Translations under genes and position numbers: made by a program
The notes under the pieces: generated by a model
The model's input: only the letters and a program-made list of their open reading frames with translations
Database searches by the model: none
Told to the model about the DNA's origin: nothing
In this document: positions 25,687 to 35,198 of the stretch, piece by piece
How positions within the stretch are numbered: position 1 is the stretch's first letter
How the letters are laid out: each line of letters starts with the position of its first letter
Assembly (NCBI RefSeq): GCF_020866965.1
Contig: NZ_JAJATX010000005.1
Coordinates: 62,001-126,000 of the forward strand
Source: Microvirga roseola
GTDB lineage: Bacteria; Pseudomonadota; Alphaproteobacteria; Rhizobiales; Beijerinckiaceae
Length of the DNA stretch: 64,000 nt
Direction: 5' to 3'

Positions 25687-27183
25687 TTATGATGCTGCGG
25701 CCCGGCTGCCATCCTTGATGGATTTATGATAGGCCCGCTTCGCCTCGTACATCATCAGGTCGGCCCGCGTCACCACGGATTCCAGCCGCTCGCCGGGCTG
25801 GCTGGTGGCCGCGCCCATGGCGAAGCTTAGCTCCAGGCTGGAATAGAACTGGTTGTTGACCTCGAGCAGGTTCTCGATGCTCTCCAGCACCGTCTTGCCG
25901 TCGCGCTCGTCAGTGGCCGGCAAAAGCAGCGCGAACTCGTCTCCGCCGATGCGGGCCGCATAGGACGGCTTGTCGACCGCCTTGCTCAGCACTTCGCCCG
26001 CTCGGCGCAGCAGGTCGTCGCCCGCGGCATGACCCAGCTGATCGTTGACGGCCTTCAGGCCGTTCAGGTCGATCATGATGATGGTGACGGGGAACGGGCC
26101 CTTGCGCTCCAGGCGGTTCAGCTCGTCGGCAAAGAAGGAGCGGTTGTAGAGCTTGGTCAGCACGTCGTGCTTGCCGAGATATTCCAAATAGGCCTCGGCT
26201 CGCTTGCGGGCGGTGATATCCGTCAGCGCCACCTGGACCAGGGACCAGTCGTGCTCGTAGCCGGGGAGCACCGAGAACTGCAGGTGAAGGTGCAGCTCGT
26301 CGCCGTCCAGCGTGTAGTTCACGACCTCGCGCTGCTGGAAGATCCTGCCATGCCAGAGATCGACCAGCTGCTCCCGGAAGTGGTCACTCATCTCTTCCCT
26401 GAGCACGTCGGTGAGGCGGCGCAGGAGCATCTGCTTGTCCGGGGCGGCGAAGAGTTCGAGCGTGTGGCGGTTCACGTCGACGACGCGGATCTCGGCCATG
26501 CAGCGCTCGACGAATTCGGGATGCACGTCGGTGAAGACGCGGAAATCGGAAATGCCCTGCTGACGCACCTCGTCGAGCAGCTGCTTCACGGCGCTGAAAT
26601 CCTCCACCCAGAGCGACACCGGGGAGTGCTCGAAGAGGCCCCGCGCATATTCCTCGCTGATGGTCAGCTTGCGCCTTGCCGTTTCGCGCTCCGTCACGTC
26701 CTCGATTGCGACGAGAACCCGGTCCCAGTTGTCCTCGTGGCCGGGCAGGATCGTTGCCTTCAGCTGGATGTCGAGCCGCTTGCCCGACAGGGTGTAGTTC
26801 ACGGTATTGCTGGAGATCTCGGCCTTTCCGTCCCACAGCTGAACGAGCTCATCGACATAGGTCGTGAACATGTCCTTGCTGAGGATACGGCCGAGATTCT
26901 CCACCAGATGGTTCAGGCTGTCCGCCTCGAAGAGACTGAGCGTCTTGCTGTTGACCTTGAGGACGCGGATCTGATCCGAGCAGGCCTTTACGCGTCCCAC
27001 ATCCGCCAGCAGGTACTCCCTCAAGGAGGTGACGCCGGCCTCACGCCACTCGTCGAAGAGGCGTTTGAGACCGCTGTAATCCTCGAGCCAGAGCGAGACC
27101 GGCGCCAGCTCGAACATCTCGGCATAGTCATGGAGCTCGCCTTCGGACGAGGTGCCCGAACGGTTGTCGTTGAGTCGGAGCAT
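25687..27183 (-). CDS. Diguanylate cyclase with two PAS-like domains (PAS-PAS-GGDEF)
   Basis: A 498-residue soluble signalling protein. Two repeated PAS-like units (about residues 22-160 and 180-320) each begin with a PVSLWLEDYSG/PVSLWVEDFSA motif and end in VTERE/DITARKR-type linkers. The C-terminal GGDEF domain contains RIGGDEFALLLPA at about 410-422, so the active site is intact. The RxxD inhibitory site expected just before GGDEF is absent (KPSYAA instead), so product inhibition is unlikely. No EAL domain. Input ligand unknown. Its 5' region holds a small hairpin at 27259-27274. Confidence 0.92.
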   Translation of the reverse strand: MLRLNDNRSGTSSEGELHDYAEMFELAPVSLWLEDYSGLKRLFDEWREAGVTSLREYLLADVGRVKACSDQIRVLKVNSKTLSLFEADSLNHLVENLGRILSKDMFTTYVDELVQLWDGKAEISSNTVNYTLSGKRLDIQLKATILPGHEDNWDRVLVAIEDVTERETARRKLTISEEYARGLFEHSPVSLWVEDFSAVKQLLDEVRQQGISDFRVFTDVHPEFVERCMAEIRVVDVNRHTLELFAAPDKQMLLRRLTDVLREEMSDHFREQLVDLWHGRIFQQREVVNYTLDGDELHLHLQFSVLPGYEHDWSLVQVALTDITARKRAEAYLEYLGKHDVLTKLYNRSFFADELNRLERKGPFPVTIIMIDLNGLKAVNDQLGHAAGDDLLRRAGEVLSKAVDKPSYAARIGGDEFALLLPATDERDGKTVLESIENLLEVNNQFYSSLELSFAMGAATSQPGERLESVVTRADLMMYEAKRAYHKSIKDGSRAAAS

Positions 27184-27258
27184 GGAAGACCTGCAGCCTG
27201 TGCGGATTCACAGGCGCAATTCACACTCTTTGGCCTGTGTAACACTAGATCAAGCCTG

Positions 27259-27274
27259 ATGCCTTTTTAGGCAT
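27259..27274. promoter_or_regulatory. Short inverted repeat upstream of the GGDEF gene
   Basis: ATGCCT-tttt-AGGCAT, a perfect 6+6 inverted repeat 76 bases upstream of the diguanylate cyclase start (minus strand) and downstream of the Rid gene stop. It could be an operator or an end signal for the Rid-terminal operon. Weak evidence either way. Confidence 0.3.
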
Positions 27275-27333
27275 AGGTGAACGTTGTGTTGAAACGGTGC
27301 ACACAGGCAACAGGATCGGCGGCAGCCTGGGCG

Positions 27334-27777
27334 TCATTCGGAACGCTGCACGATCGCCGTCGCCTCGATTTCGACCCGGGCCGCCTTCTCCACGAGGCGC
27401 ACGACCTGGACGAGCGCCATGGCGGGGTAATGGGTGCCGAACACCTCCCGGTAGGCCCGGCCCAGCTCGCGCAGATTGGCGAGGTATTCATCGATGTCGA
27501 CGACATACCATGTGAGCCTCACGAGATGCCGGGGCTGCGCGCCGCCCTCGGCCAGGATGGCGCAGATGTTGGTAAAGATCTGCCGCGCCTGTGCGACGAA
27601 GCCATCCGCGAAGACGCCGTTCTCGTCCCACCCGACGATCCCGCCGGTGACGAGCACACGGCCCTCGCCCATCATCCCGTTGGCATAGCCCTTCGGGACG
27701 GGCCAGTTTCGGGGGTGAAGGGTCTCGGGTCCGTCGTCGGATTCGAGTTTATCCGCTGAGCCCACAAAGGCGGTCAC
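27334..27777 (-). CDS. Rid family protein lacking the canonical arginine
   Basis: A 147-residue member of the RidA/YjgF/UK114 family, which includes enamine/imine deaminases. The fold is clear from GGIVGWDENGVFADGFVAQARQIFTNI and VRLTWYVVDIDEYLANL. At the position of the catalytic arginine of E. coli RidA (PARSCVEVARL) this protein reads PAMALVQVVRL, so the classical arginine is methionine; it belongs to another Rid subgroup. It is the last gene of the aryl-CoA operon, 20 bases after the acyl-CoA dehydrogenase gene. A role with enamine-type intermediates of 2-aminobenzoyl-CoA breakdown is an attractive inference. Confidence 0.85.
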   Translation of the reverse strand: MTAFVGSADKLESDDGPETLHPRNWPVPKGYANGMMGEGRVLVTGGIVGWDENGVFADGFVAQARQIFTNICAILAEGGAQPRHLVRLTWYVVDIDEYLANLRELGRAYREVFGTHYPAMALVQVVRLVEKAARVEIEATAIVQRSE

Positions 27778-27797
27778 TGGCGTCTCTCCATCGTTTC

Positions 27798-29003
27798 TTA
27801 TTCGGCGGCCGTGCGGCTTGTCGCAGCGCGCTGGCCCTCCAGCATCTTCAGAAGCTCGCGGGCGATCACGATCTTCTGGACCTCGGTCGCACCCTCATAG
27901 ATGCGCAAGGCCCGGATCTCGCGGTAGAGCTCCTCGACCTTCACGCCCTTGGTGACGCCGAGTCCGCCGAAGATCTGCATCGCCCTGTCGATGACGGCTT
28001 GAGCGGTTTCGGTTGCCTGCATCTTCGCCATGGCGGCTTCGCGGGTGACCCGCTCTGCGCCCTGATCCTTGGTCCAGGCGGCGCGGTACACGAGCAGAGC
28101 CGCCGCATCGACCCCGGTCGCCATGTCGGCAAGTGCGCCTTGGGTCATCTGAAGGTCGGACAGGGGCGCACCGAACAGCTTGCGGGAGGAGGCATGGCTC
28201 AGGGCCTCGTCCATGGCCCGGCGCGCGAAGCCCAGGGCCGCTGCGCCTACCGTGGAGCGGAACACGTCGAGGGTCCCCATGGCGACCTTGAATCCCTCCC
28301 CCGGCCCGCCGACCCTTTGCGACAGGGGCAGCCGGCAGCCCTCGAAGCGCAGAGTCGCGAGAGGATGCGGCGCGATCACGTCGATGCGCTCTTGGACGGT
28401 CAGTCCCGGCGTCTCCGCATCGACCACATAGGCCGACAGCCCCTTCGCCCCCGGAGCCTCCCCCGAACGGGCGAAGACCACATAGTGGTCGGCAATCCCG
28501 CCATTCGAGATCCAGGTCTTCGCGCCATCCAGGCGGACGTGATCCGGCCCGTCGGGCGTTGCGGTGGTGCTCATGGCGGCCACGTCCGAACCGGCTTCCG
28601 GCTCCGAGAGCGCGAAGGCGGCAATGGCCTCGCCCCGCGCTACCGGCGGCAGGTAGCGGCTCTTCAGCTCCTCCGAGCCGAAGAGCGTGATCGGCCCCGT
28701 GCCGAGGCCCTGCATGGCGAAGGCAAAATCCGCCAGCCCGTCCCGATAGGCCAGGGTCTCGCGGGCAAGGCAGAGGGTGCGGACGTCGAAAGCGGGATAG
28801 AGCCCTCCATAGGCCTGCGGCACCACTGCCTTCAGCCAGCCGCCCTCGCCCAGTCTCCGCACGAGGCGGCGGCAGGAGGCATCAACGTCGTGGTGATCGA
28901 CCACGAGGCTGACCTCCTTCTCGGCCCAGGAAGCCAGAACTTCAGCGAAGCGCCGATGGCGATCCTCGAAGAACGGCCAGGAGAGAAAGCTTGCATCGAT
29001 CAT
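27798..29003 (-). CDS. Acyl-CoA dehydrogenase family protein
   Basis: A 401-residue flavoprotein that oxidises an acyl-Co[16 protein letters not shown] and [15 protein letters not shown] are the FAD/substrate signatures in the middle domain; the catalytic glutamate should be in [17 protein letters not shown] near the C terminus. The last ten residues are polar and variable. It starts 1 base from the crotonase stop, so the two are tightly coupled. In this operon it would oxidise a ring-derived (cyclohexenoyl or glutaryl-like) CoA ester. Confidence 0.92.
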   Translation of the reverse strand: MIDASFLSWPFFEDRHRRFAEVLASWAEKEVSLVVDHHDVDASCRRLVRRLGEGGWLKAVVPQAYGGLYPAFDVRTLCLARETLAYRDGLADFAFAMQGLGTGPITLFGSEELKSRYLPPVARGEAIAAFALSEPEAGSDVAAMSTTATPDGPDHVRLDGAKTWISNGGIADHYVVFARSGEAPGAKGLSAYVVDAETPGLTVQERIDVIAPHPLATLRFEGCRLPLSQRVGGPGEGFKVAMGTLDVFRSTVGAAALGFARRAMDEALSHASSRKLFGAPLSDLQMTQGALADMATGVDAAALLVYRAAWTKDQGAERVTREAAMAKMQATETAQAVIDRAMQIFGGLGVTKGVKVEELYREIRALRIYEGATEVQKIVIARELLKMLEGQRAATSRTAAE

Positions 29004-29004
29004 C

Positions 29005-29841
29005 TCAATCCCCCTGGAAGACCGGCTTTTCCTTGGCGGCGAAGGCCCGGTAGGCGCGGGCGAAGTCTTCCGTTGTCATGCACAGGGCCTGCGCCACGGC
29101 TTCCGCCTCGATGGCTTCCTCCACCGACATGGCCCATTCCATGGCGAGCATCCGCTTCGTCATGGTGTTGGCATAGGTCGGGCCGGTGCCGATGGCGCGC
29201 GCGAGACCGCCGGCCTCGCTCAGGAGACTGCCAGCATCGGCAAGACGGCTGAAAAAGCCCCAGCGCTCCCCCTCCTCAGCCGACATGAAGCGGCCGGTAT
29301 AGAGCAGTTCCGAAGCGCGGCCTTGGCCGATGATGCGGGGCAGGATGGCGCAGGCTCCCATATCGCAGCCTGCGAGCCCCACTTTGTTGAACAGGAACGC
29401 CACCTTGGCGCCGGGCGCGGCAAGCCGAACGTCCGAGGCCATGGCGATGATCGCGCCGGCGCCCGCGCAGACGCCTTCGACAGCGGCGACGATGGGCTGA
29501 GGCGCGGCGCGCATCGCCTTCACCAGCTCCCCGGTCATGCGGGTGAAGGCGGTCAGCTCCTTGGTGTCCATCTCCACCAGCGGCCCGATGATCTCGAACA
29601 CGTCGCCGCCGGACGAGAAGTTGCCCCCTGCCCCGGTGATGACGATGGCCTTCACCTGATCGTCCTTGGCGCAGGCGTGAAAGAAATCCGTCAGCTCGCG
29701 ATAGCTCTCGAAGGTGAGCGGGTTCTTCTTTTCCGGCCGGTTGAGCGTGACGGTCGCAACGGGCCCGTCGACCGACAGCAGAAAGTGCCGGGGCTCGTAG
29801 GAAGCGAGCGGCAGGGTGACTGAGTTGGCGTAAGTCGTCAC
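29005..29841 (-). CDS. Crotonase-fold (enoyl-CoA hydratase family) protein without the usual catalytic glutamates
   Basis: A 278-residue crotonase superfamily member. The CoA-binding/oxyanion segments [20 protein letters not shown] and [15 protein letters not shown] are present. By hand alignment the two hydratase glutamates (GGGCELA and PEV motifs) are replaced: [12 protein letters not shown] and [14 protein letters not shown]. It is thus probably not a simple hydratase and may be a C-C or thioester hydrolase or isomerase. GTG at 29841 overlaps the MarR stop (GTGA), giving translational coupling; the open frame further upstream is antisense-free but out of the family. Confidence 0.87.
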   Translation of the reverse strand: MTTYANSVTLPLASYEPRHFLLSVDGPVATVTLNRPEKKNPLTFESYRELTDFFHACAKDDQVKAIVITGAGGNFSSGGDVFEIIGPLVEMDTKELTAFTRMTGELVKAMRAAPQPIVAAVEGVCAGAGAIIAMASDVRLAAPGAKVAFLFNKVGLAGCDMGACAILPRIIGQGRASELLYTGRFMSAEEGERWGFFSRLADAGSLLSEAGGLARAIGTGPTYANTMTKRMLAMEWAMSVEEAIEAEAVAQALCMTTEDFARAYRAFAAKEKPVFQGD

Positions 29842-30347
29842 GAGGCGTCTCCCACGATGGCGCGCCGGGCCGACCCTTTGGTCTTGGCGAGCAGGCGCAT
29901 GAGGTCCTTCTGGTCTTTCGGGGTCAGGTCCGCGAAGAGTTCGGCGATCCAGCCCTCGTGCTCCGCCGCCATAGCGCGGAACTCCGCCCGCCCGGCTTCC
30001 GTCAGGCTGACGACCTGCGCCCGCCGGTCGGTCGAGGAGACGCGTCGGTCGAGATGGCCCGAAGCCATGAGCCGGTCGACGAGACCGGTCAGGTTGCCGT
30101 TCGATACCATCATGCGCCTGGAGAGGTCGGACAGCGTCATGCCGTCGGGGGCCTTGTCGAGCTGAGCCATCAGGTCGAAGCGGGGCAGCGTCACGTCGAA
30201 GCTCTCGCGCAGGCGGCGGCGCACCTCGCCTTCGATGAGGGTGGTGCAGGTGAGAAGGCGAAGCCACAGGCGCAGCTCGTCCCGGTGGTGCTCCGGCATT
30301 TCGACCGCCTTGGTCTCGGCGTCGAGGGGGATCATCCTGTCGTCCAT
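29838..30347 (-). CDS. MarR family transcriptional regulator of the aryl-CoA operon
   Basis: A 169-residue winged-helix regulator. The recognition part is [19 protein letters not shown] with the wing [14 protein letters not shown] choose the ATG at 30347, since GGAGAG lies 7 bases upstream and it starts 1 base after the SDR stop; the upstream ATG at 30362 overlaps the SDR gene and lacks such a site. It lies inside the catabolic operon. MarR proteins controlling CoA-dependent aromatic pathways usually bind a palindrome and are released by the pathway aryl-CoA; the paired 18-bp palindromes at 33501 and 35315 are the obvious targets (inference). Confidence 0.9.
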   Translation of the reverse strand: MDDRMIPLDAETKAVEMPEHHRDELRLWLRLLTCTTLIEGEVRRRLRESFDVTLPRFDLMAQLDKAPDGMTLSDLSRRMMVSNGNLTGLVDRLMASGHLDRRVSSTDRRAQVVSLTEAGRAEFRAMAAEHEGWIAELFADLTPKDQKDLMRLLAKTKGSARRAIVGDAS

Positions 30348-30348
30348 G

Positions 30349-31116
30349 TCAGATCTCTCCACCGGCCACCACGATGGCCTGCCCGGTCACGGAACGGGCC
30401 TGCTCGCCGCAGAGCCAGAGCACGGTATTCGCAATCTCCGCCGGGTCGATAAGCCGGCCCTGCGGGTTGTGCCTCGTCAGCTCGCTTAGAGCTTCCTCGC
30501 GGCTGCGGCCAGTCTTCGCCATGATGGTCCTGAGGCTCTCCGCCACCAGATCCGTATCCGTGAAGCCGGGGCAGACGGCATTGACCGTCACGCCGGTTTT
30601 CGCAGTCTCGAGCGCGAGCGCCTTCACGAAGCCGATGACGGCGTGCTTGGAGGCGCAATAGGCGCTCACATAGGGATAGCCCTTGAGGCCTGCCGTGGAG
30701 GCCACGGCCACGATACGTCCGAAGCCGCGTTCGCTCATGGAGCCGAGGACCGCCTGCACTACGTTGGTGACCCCGAGGAGGTTCACGTCCAGCATGTTCC
30801 GGAACACTTCGGGACCGGACTTCAGGAAGGGTGCAGAGACCGCCGCGCCCGCATTGGCGATCATCAGGTCGATGGGGCCATACCGTTCGACGGCCTCATG
30901 CACGGCAGCCTGCACGGCCGCCATATCCGTCACGTCGGCCATGACGGCGGCATGGGCGTCGCCCGCGTTCAGAGCCTCGTCCAGAGAAGCGGGCTTGCGC
31001 CCGACGATGGTGACGGTGGCGCCGGCCTTCACAAGGGAGGCGGCCACCGCGCGTCCGATGCCCCGGCCGCCGCCGGTGACGAGGGCATGACGGCCCTTTA
31101 AGCTTTTCGTGCCCAT
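30349..31116 (-). CDS. SDR family oxidoreductase (3-hydroxyacyl-CoA dehydrogenase-like)
   Basis: A 255-residue NAD(P)-dependent short-chain dehydrogenase. Cofactor motif TGGGRGIGRAVA near residue 14, NAGAAVSAPF, and the catalytic YCASK tetrad tyrosine/lysine are intact. It is located between the monooxygenase (1 base upstream) and the MarR gene, all on the minus strand. In the pathway it would oxidise or reduce a hydroxyl/keto group of the de-aromatised CoA ester, in the manner of 3-hydroxyacyl-CoA dehydrogenase. Exact step not known. Confidence 0.9.
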   Translation of the reverse strand: MGTKSLKGRHALVTGGGRGIGRAVAASLVKAGATVTIVGRKPASLDEALNAGDAHAAVMADVTDMAAVQAAVHEAVERYGPIDLMIANAGAAVSAPFLKSGPEVFRNMLDVNLLGVTNVVQAVLGSMSERGFGRIVAVASTAGLKGYPYVSAYCASKHAVIGFVKALALETAKTGVTVNAVCPGFTDTDLVAESLRTIMAKTGRSREEALSELTRHNPQGRLIDPAEIANTVLWLCGEQARSVTGQAIVVAGGEI

Positions 31117-31117
31117 G

Positions 31118-33472
31118 TCATTCAGCAGCGAGAGGCTTCTCGCCGGCCTCCATCTTGAGTTCGGCCCGGGTCTTCGGCTTGGCCTTGATCTTGAGATCCT
31201 CGAGGTCCTGCCGGTCGCGCACGGAGTTTCGGACGATCTGATCCTTGCCCGCGAGATATTGCGGCGGACAGTGGATGTCGGTCGCGCCGTACCATGCCGC
31301 CGCCTTCATGGTGAAGAAGGGATCGACCAGATGCGGCCGGCCGAGCGCGACGAGATCGGCACGTCCGGCCGCCAGGATCGTATTGACCTGGTCCGCCGTG
31401 GTGATGTTGCCGACGCACATGGTGGCGACCTGCGCCTCGTTGCGGACCTGATCCGAGAACGGCGTCTGGAACATGCGCCCGTAGATCGGCCGCGCCTCGC
31501 GCACGGTCTGGCCCGTGGAGATATCGACGAGGTCGACGCCGTGCTCGGAGAAGGCGCGGGCGATCTCGACCGCATCCTCGCCAGTAACGCCGCCCTCGGC
31601 CCAGTCGGTGGCGGAAATGCGCACGGACATGGGCTTATTCGCGGGCCACACCTCCCGCATGGCGTCGAAGATCTCGAGCGGGAAGCGCAACCTGTTCTCC
31701 AGGGAGCCGCCGTACTCGTCCGTGCGGCGGTTGGTGAGCGGAGAGATGAAGCTCGCCAGCAGGTAGCCGTGGGCGCAGTGCAGCTCCAGCATGTCGAAAC
31801 CGGCGCGGTCGCCGCGCTCGGCTGCGGCCACGAACTGGCTCTTGACAAGATCCATATCGGCGCGGGTCGCCTGGCGCGGCACCTTGCTGTCGGGGAAGTA
31901 GGGAATGGGCGAGGCGGAGCAGATGTCCCAGGCCCCGGATTCGAGCGGGCGGTCGATGCCCTCCCACATGAGCTTCGTCGCGCCCTTTCGCCCCGCATGG
32001 CCGAGCTGGAGGCAGATTTTCGCCGCCGAGTTCGCGTGAACGAAATCGACGATGCGTTTCCAGGCCGCCTCCTGCTCCTCGTTCCACAGGCCGGTGCAGC
32101 CGAGCGTGATGCGGGCCTCCGGCGAGACGCAGGTCATCTCGGTGAAGATGAGTCCCGCGCCGCCCGTGGCGCGGGAGCCGTAATGGACGAGATGCCAATC
32201 GCCGGGAACGCCGTCCGTGGCCGAATACATGTCCATCGGGGACATGACGACGCGATTGGGCACCACCATGTCCCGCAGGCGGAAGGGCTGGAACATGGGG
32301 ACCTGCGGCTTCTCGACGGAGACATCGAAGCCGCTCGCCTTCACTTGGCTCGCGAAGGTCTTGTCGACGGCCTCCACGAAATCCGGCGCGCGCAGGCGCA
32401 GATTGTCGTAGGTGATGGCCTTGGCGCGGGTCATGACGCCGAAGGCGAACTGCACGGGATCGAAATCCCAGAAGCGCGCCACATGCTCGAACCACACCAG
32501 CGACACGTCGGCGGCGTGCTGGGTCTTCTCCACCTCCTCGCGGCGTCCCGTCTCGTAGAGCGAGAGCGCACCCTCGACGGTGGAATCGCGGCGGAAGGCC
32601 TCGTAGAGCGCAATCGCGTCCTCCATGGCGAGCTTGGTGCCCGACCCGATGGAGAAATGCGCGGAGGCCTTGGCGTCGCCCAGGAGCACCTTGTTGCCCA
32701 TGACCCAGCGCTTGTTGCGGATCATCGGGAAATTGCGCCAGATCGAGCGGTTGGTGAGGACCTTGTGGCCGTTGAGGAACCAGCCGAAGATCCGCTCCAT
32801 CAGCGCCGCCGACTCCAGCTCGCTCATCCGGTCGAGGCCGGCGCGGGCGAAGGTCTCGGGGTCGGTCTCGAAGACCCAGGTCGAGCGGTTCGCCTCGTAC
32901 TGGTAGGCGTGGGCGATGAACGGGCCCCACTCGGTCTCCTGGAAGATGAAGGTGAAGGCGTCGAGCGGCCGTGTCGAACCCATCCAGGCGAACTTGTTGG
33001 GGCGAAGATCCACCTCCGGCTGGAAGTGCTCGGCATAGCGGTCGCGGAAGCGGCTGTTGATGCCGTCCGCCACCACCACGAGGTCGGCATCGCTGAACAG
33101 GCTCTCGTCGTCCACGTCCACGTCGTAGCGCAGCTTCACGCCGAGCTCGGCCGCGCGGTCCTGCAGGATGAGGAGCAGCGTGCGGCGCGAGCAGCCGCAG
33201 AACCCGTTGCCGCCGATGCGGTGTTCGCTTCCCTTGAAGTGGATGGCGATGTCGTCCCAGTAGGCGAATTCGCGCGTGATGCGCTGATAGCTCGGCAGGT
33301 CGTGCTTTTCGAAATTGTCGAGGGTGGCGTCGGAGAACACGACGCCGAAGCCGAAGGTCTCGTCGGCGCGGTTGCGCTCATAGACCGTGATCTCCGCCTC
33401 CGGACGGAGCTTCTTCATGAGGATCGCGAAATAAAGTCCCGCGGGGCCGCCGCCGATGATCGCCGTTTTCAT
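31118..33472 (-). CDS. Bifunctional flavin monooxygenase / old-yellow-enzyme reductase acting on an aryl-CoA (2-aminobenzoyl-CoA or salicylyl-CoA type)
   Basis: A 784-residue fusion. Residues 1 to about 385 are an FAD aromatic hydroxylase ([10 protein letters not shown] at 6-15; later [11 protein letters not shown] and [14 protein letters not shown]). Residues from about 394 are an NADH:flavin oxidoreductase of the old yellow enzyme family ([47 protein letters not shown]). This architecture is that of 2-aminobenzoyl-CoA monooxygenase/reductase of Azoarcus evansii and of proteins annotated salicylyl-CoA 5-hydroxylase. It would hydroxylate and reduce the CoA-activated ring without oxygenolytic cleavage. 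First gene of its operon; palindrome 33501-33518 lies 29 bases upstream. Confidence 0.92.
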   Translation of the reverse strand: MKTAIIGGGPAGLYFAILMKKLRPEAEITVYERNRADETFGFGVVFSDATLDNFEKHDLPSYQRITREFAYWDDIAIHFKGSEHRIGGNGFCGCSRRTLLLILQDRAAELGVKLRYDVDVDDESLFSDADLVVVADGINSRFRDRYAEHFQPEVDLRPNKFAWMGSTRPLDAFTFIFQETEWGPFIAHAYQYEANRSTWVFETDPETFARAGLDRMSELESAALMERIFGWFLNGHKVLTNRSIWRNFPMIRNKRWVMGNKVLLGDAKASAHFSIGSGTKLAMEDAIALYEAFRRDSTVEGALSLYETGRREEVEKTQHAADVSLVWFEHVARFWDFDPVQFAFGVMTRAKAITYDNLRLRAPDFVEAVDKTFASQVKASGFDVSVEKPQVPMFQPFRLRDMVVPNRVVMSPMDMYSATDGVPGDWHLVHYGSRATGGAGLIFTEMTCVSPEARITLGCTGLWNEEQEAAWKRIVDFVHANSAAKICLQLGHAGRKGATKLMWEGIDRPLESGAWDICSASPIPYFPDSKVPRQATRADMDLVKSQFVAAAERGDRAGFDMLELHCAHGYLLASFISPLTNRRTDEYGGSLENRLRFPLEIFDAMREVWPANKPMSVRISATDWAEGGVTGEDAVEIARAFSEHGVDLVDISTGQTVREARPIYGRMFQTPFSDQVRNEAQVATMCVGNITTADQVNTILAAGRADLVALGRPHLVDPFFTMKAAAWYGATDIHCPPQYLAGKDQIVRNSVRDRQDLEDLKIKAKPKTRAELKMEAGEKPLAAE

Positions 33473-33500
33473 GAGAACCCAATCCGAACGTTTCCGAATT

Positions 33501-33518
33501 TATTTTAAGCTTGAAATA
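33501..33518. promoter_or_regulatory. 18-bp palindromic operator, copy B (upstream of the monooxygenase)
   Basis: TATTTTAAGCTTGAAATA fits the symmetric pattern TATTTNAAGCTTNAAATA perfectly, mismatched only at the two N positions. It lies 29 bases before the monooxygenase ATG (minus strand), where a repressor would cover the promoter or transcript start. The same pattern recurs at 35315-35332. Assignment to the MarR protein of the operon is inference. Confidence 0.75.
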
Positions 33519-33548
33519 ACTGCCGATCAACCGTGGCAGGCTGCCGTC

Positions 33549-35198
33549 CTATGCGCTCGCGGCGAGACCCGGCCTGCCCTGCTCCTGCGCCATGCGGCGC
33601 AACGCGAAGCGCTGGAGCTTGCCAGTCTGCGTGCGCGGCAGAGCCTCCACGAATTCGATGATGCGCGGATACTTGTAGGGGGCGATCTCGGCCTTCACGT
33701 GATCCTGGAGCGCCTTGGTGAGGTCGGCGCCCGGCGCGTGGCCGGAGCGCAGGACCACATAGGCCTTCACGACCATGCCCCGTCCGTCGTCCGGGGCGCC
33801 GACCACGCCGCATTCCGCAACCGCCGGATGTGTCAGGAGCGCAGCCTCCACCTCGGGCCCCGCGATGTTGTAGCCCGACGAGATGATCATGTCGTCGGAG
33901 CGCGCCTGATACCAGAAGTACCCGTCCTCATCCATGAGATAGGTGTCGCCGGTGACGTTCCAGCCGTTCTGGACATACTTGGCCTGCCGCTCGTCGGCGA
34001 GATAGCGGCACCCGGTCGGGCCGCGAACGGCCAAGCGGCCGATGCTCCCCGGCGGAAGCTCCCTTCCCTCCTCGTCCACCACCCGCGCCTCGTAGCCGGG
34101 GACCGGCTTGCCGGTGGCGCCGGGACGGATCTCCTCCTCCCGCGCGGCGATGAAGATGTGGAGCATCTCGGTTGCGCCGATGCCATCCATCAGCCGGATA
34201 TTGGTGGCGGCGCGCCACGCCTCGTAGGTACCCTTCGGCAGCGGCTCTCCGGCGGAGACGCATTTGCGCAGGCTGGAAATGTCGTAGTTGTCGAGCTTCG
34301 AGAGCATGGCGCGATAGGCAGTGGGCGCCGTGAAGCAGATCGTCGCCTTGTACTGCATGATCGCGGGCAGGAGATCGTCCGGGCCCGCCTTCTCGAGAAG
34401 CACCGTCGATACGCCGATCCGCATGGGGAAGAGCACGATGCCGCCGAGCCCGAAGGTGAAGGCGAGCGGCGGCGAACCGATGAAGCGGTCTGTCGGCTCT
34501 GCGCGCAGCACGTTCTTCCCGTAGGCGTCGCAGATCGCCAGCATGTCGCGGTGGAAATGCATCGTGCCCTTGGGCTCGCCCGTGGTGCCCGAAGTAAAGC
34601 CGATGAGGCATACGTCATCCGCCGCCGTATCCACGGCCTCGAAGTCAGGCGGCACGTCCTCCATCAGACCTTCGAGATTGTCCGGCGCTCCCGAGCCCCA
34701 ATAGACGACGTGCTTTAGGTCGGGAGACAGCGCCTTCGCACGCTCCATCTCATCCGCGAGGCGGTGGTCGCAGAAGGCGATGGCGATTTTCGCCTTAGCG
34801 ATCGGATAGGCGATCTCCCTCGCACGCAGCAGCGGCATGGTGGCGACGACGACGCCTCCGGCCTTGAGCACCGCAAGATAGGTCGCCACCATCATCGGGT
34901 TGTTGGCGGAGCGCAGCAGAACCCGGTTGCCCGGCACGAAGCCGAGCTTCTGGACGAGCACGTTGCAGATCCGGTTCACCCGCTCCTGAAGCTGGCGGTA
35001 GGTGAGCGTCTCGGCGGGACTGATCAGACAGGGCTCGTCGCTCCTGCCCTCCCGGACCCAGCGGTCGAGAAACTCCGCAGCGCAGTTGAGGCGGTCCGGG
35101 TACTGCAGCTCCGGCCGGTCGAACAAGAAAGTCGGCCAAAGGCCTGGAGGCGGAAGGTTGTCCCTCGCGAAGGTGTCGACATGAGCCGTGTACGCCAT
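33549..35198 (-). CDS. Aryl-CoA ligase, 2-aminobenzoate-CoA ligase type
   Basis: A 549-residue AMP-forming acyl-CoA synthetase that activates an aromatic acid with CoA and ATP. The P-loop FTSGTTGEPKGT is at about 202-213, then MDGIGATEML, the hinge region TGDTYLMDEDGYFWYQARSDDMI and the catalytic lysine in PRTQTGKLQRF near the C terminus. The N terminus (VDTFARDNLPP) resembles proteins annotated as 2-aminobenzoate- or benzoate-CoA ligases. Pairing with the monooxygenase/OYE fusion supports 2-aminobenzoate over benzoate, but salicylate cannot be excluded. It reads towards the monooxygenase and away from the Liv operon. Confidence 0.9.
   Translation of the reverse strand: MAYTAHVDTFARDNLPPPGLWPTFLFDRPELQYPDRLNCAAEFLDRWVREGRSDEPCLISPAETLTYRQLQERVNRICNVLVQKLGFVPGNRVLLRSANNPMMVATYLAVLKAGGVVVATMPLLRAREIAYPIAKAKIAIAFCDHRLADEMERAKALSPDLKHVVYWGSGAPDNLEGLMEDVPPDFEAVDTAADDVCLIGFTSGTTGEPKGTMHFHRDMLAICDAYGKNVLRAEPTDRFIGSPPLAFTFGLGGIVLFPMRIGVSTVLLEKAGPDDLLPAIMQYKATICFTAPTAYRAMLSKLDNYDISSLRKCVSAGEPLPKGTYEAWRAATNIRLMDGIGATEMLHIFIAAREEEIRPGATGKPVPGYEARVVDEEGRELPPGSIGRLAVRGPTGCRYLADERQAKYVQNGWNVTGDTYLMDEDGYFWYQARSDDMIISSGYNIAGPEVEAALLTHPAVAECGVVGAPDDGRGMVVKAYVVLRSGHAPGADLTKALQDHVKAEIAPYKYPRIIEFVEALPRTQTGKLQRFALRRMAQEQGRPGLAASA

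Noticed and set aside
31094-31110. A third AAGCTT-centred sequence (CTTTAAGCTTTTCG) resembling the 18-bp operator
   Set aside because: It lies inside the first codons of the SDR gene and lacks the outer TATTT/AAATA arms, so it is probably just coding sequence.
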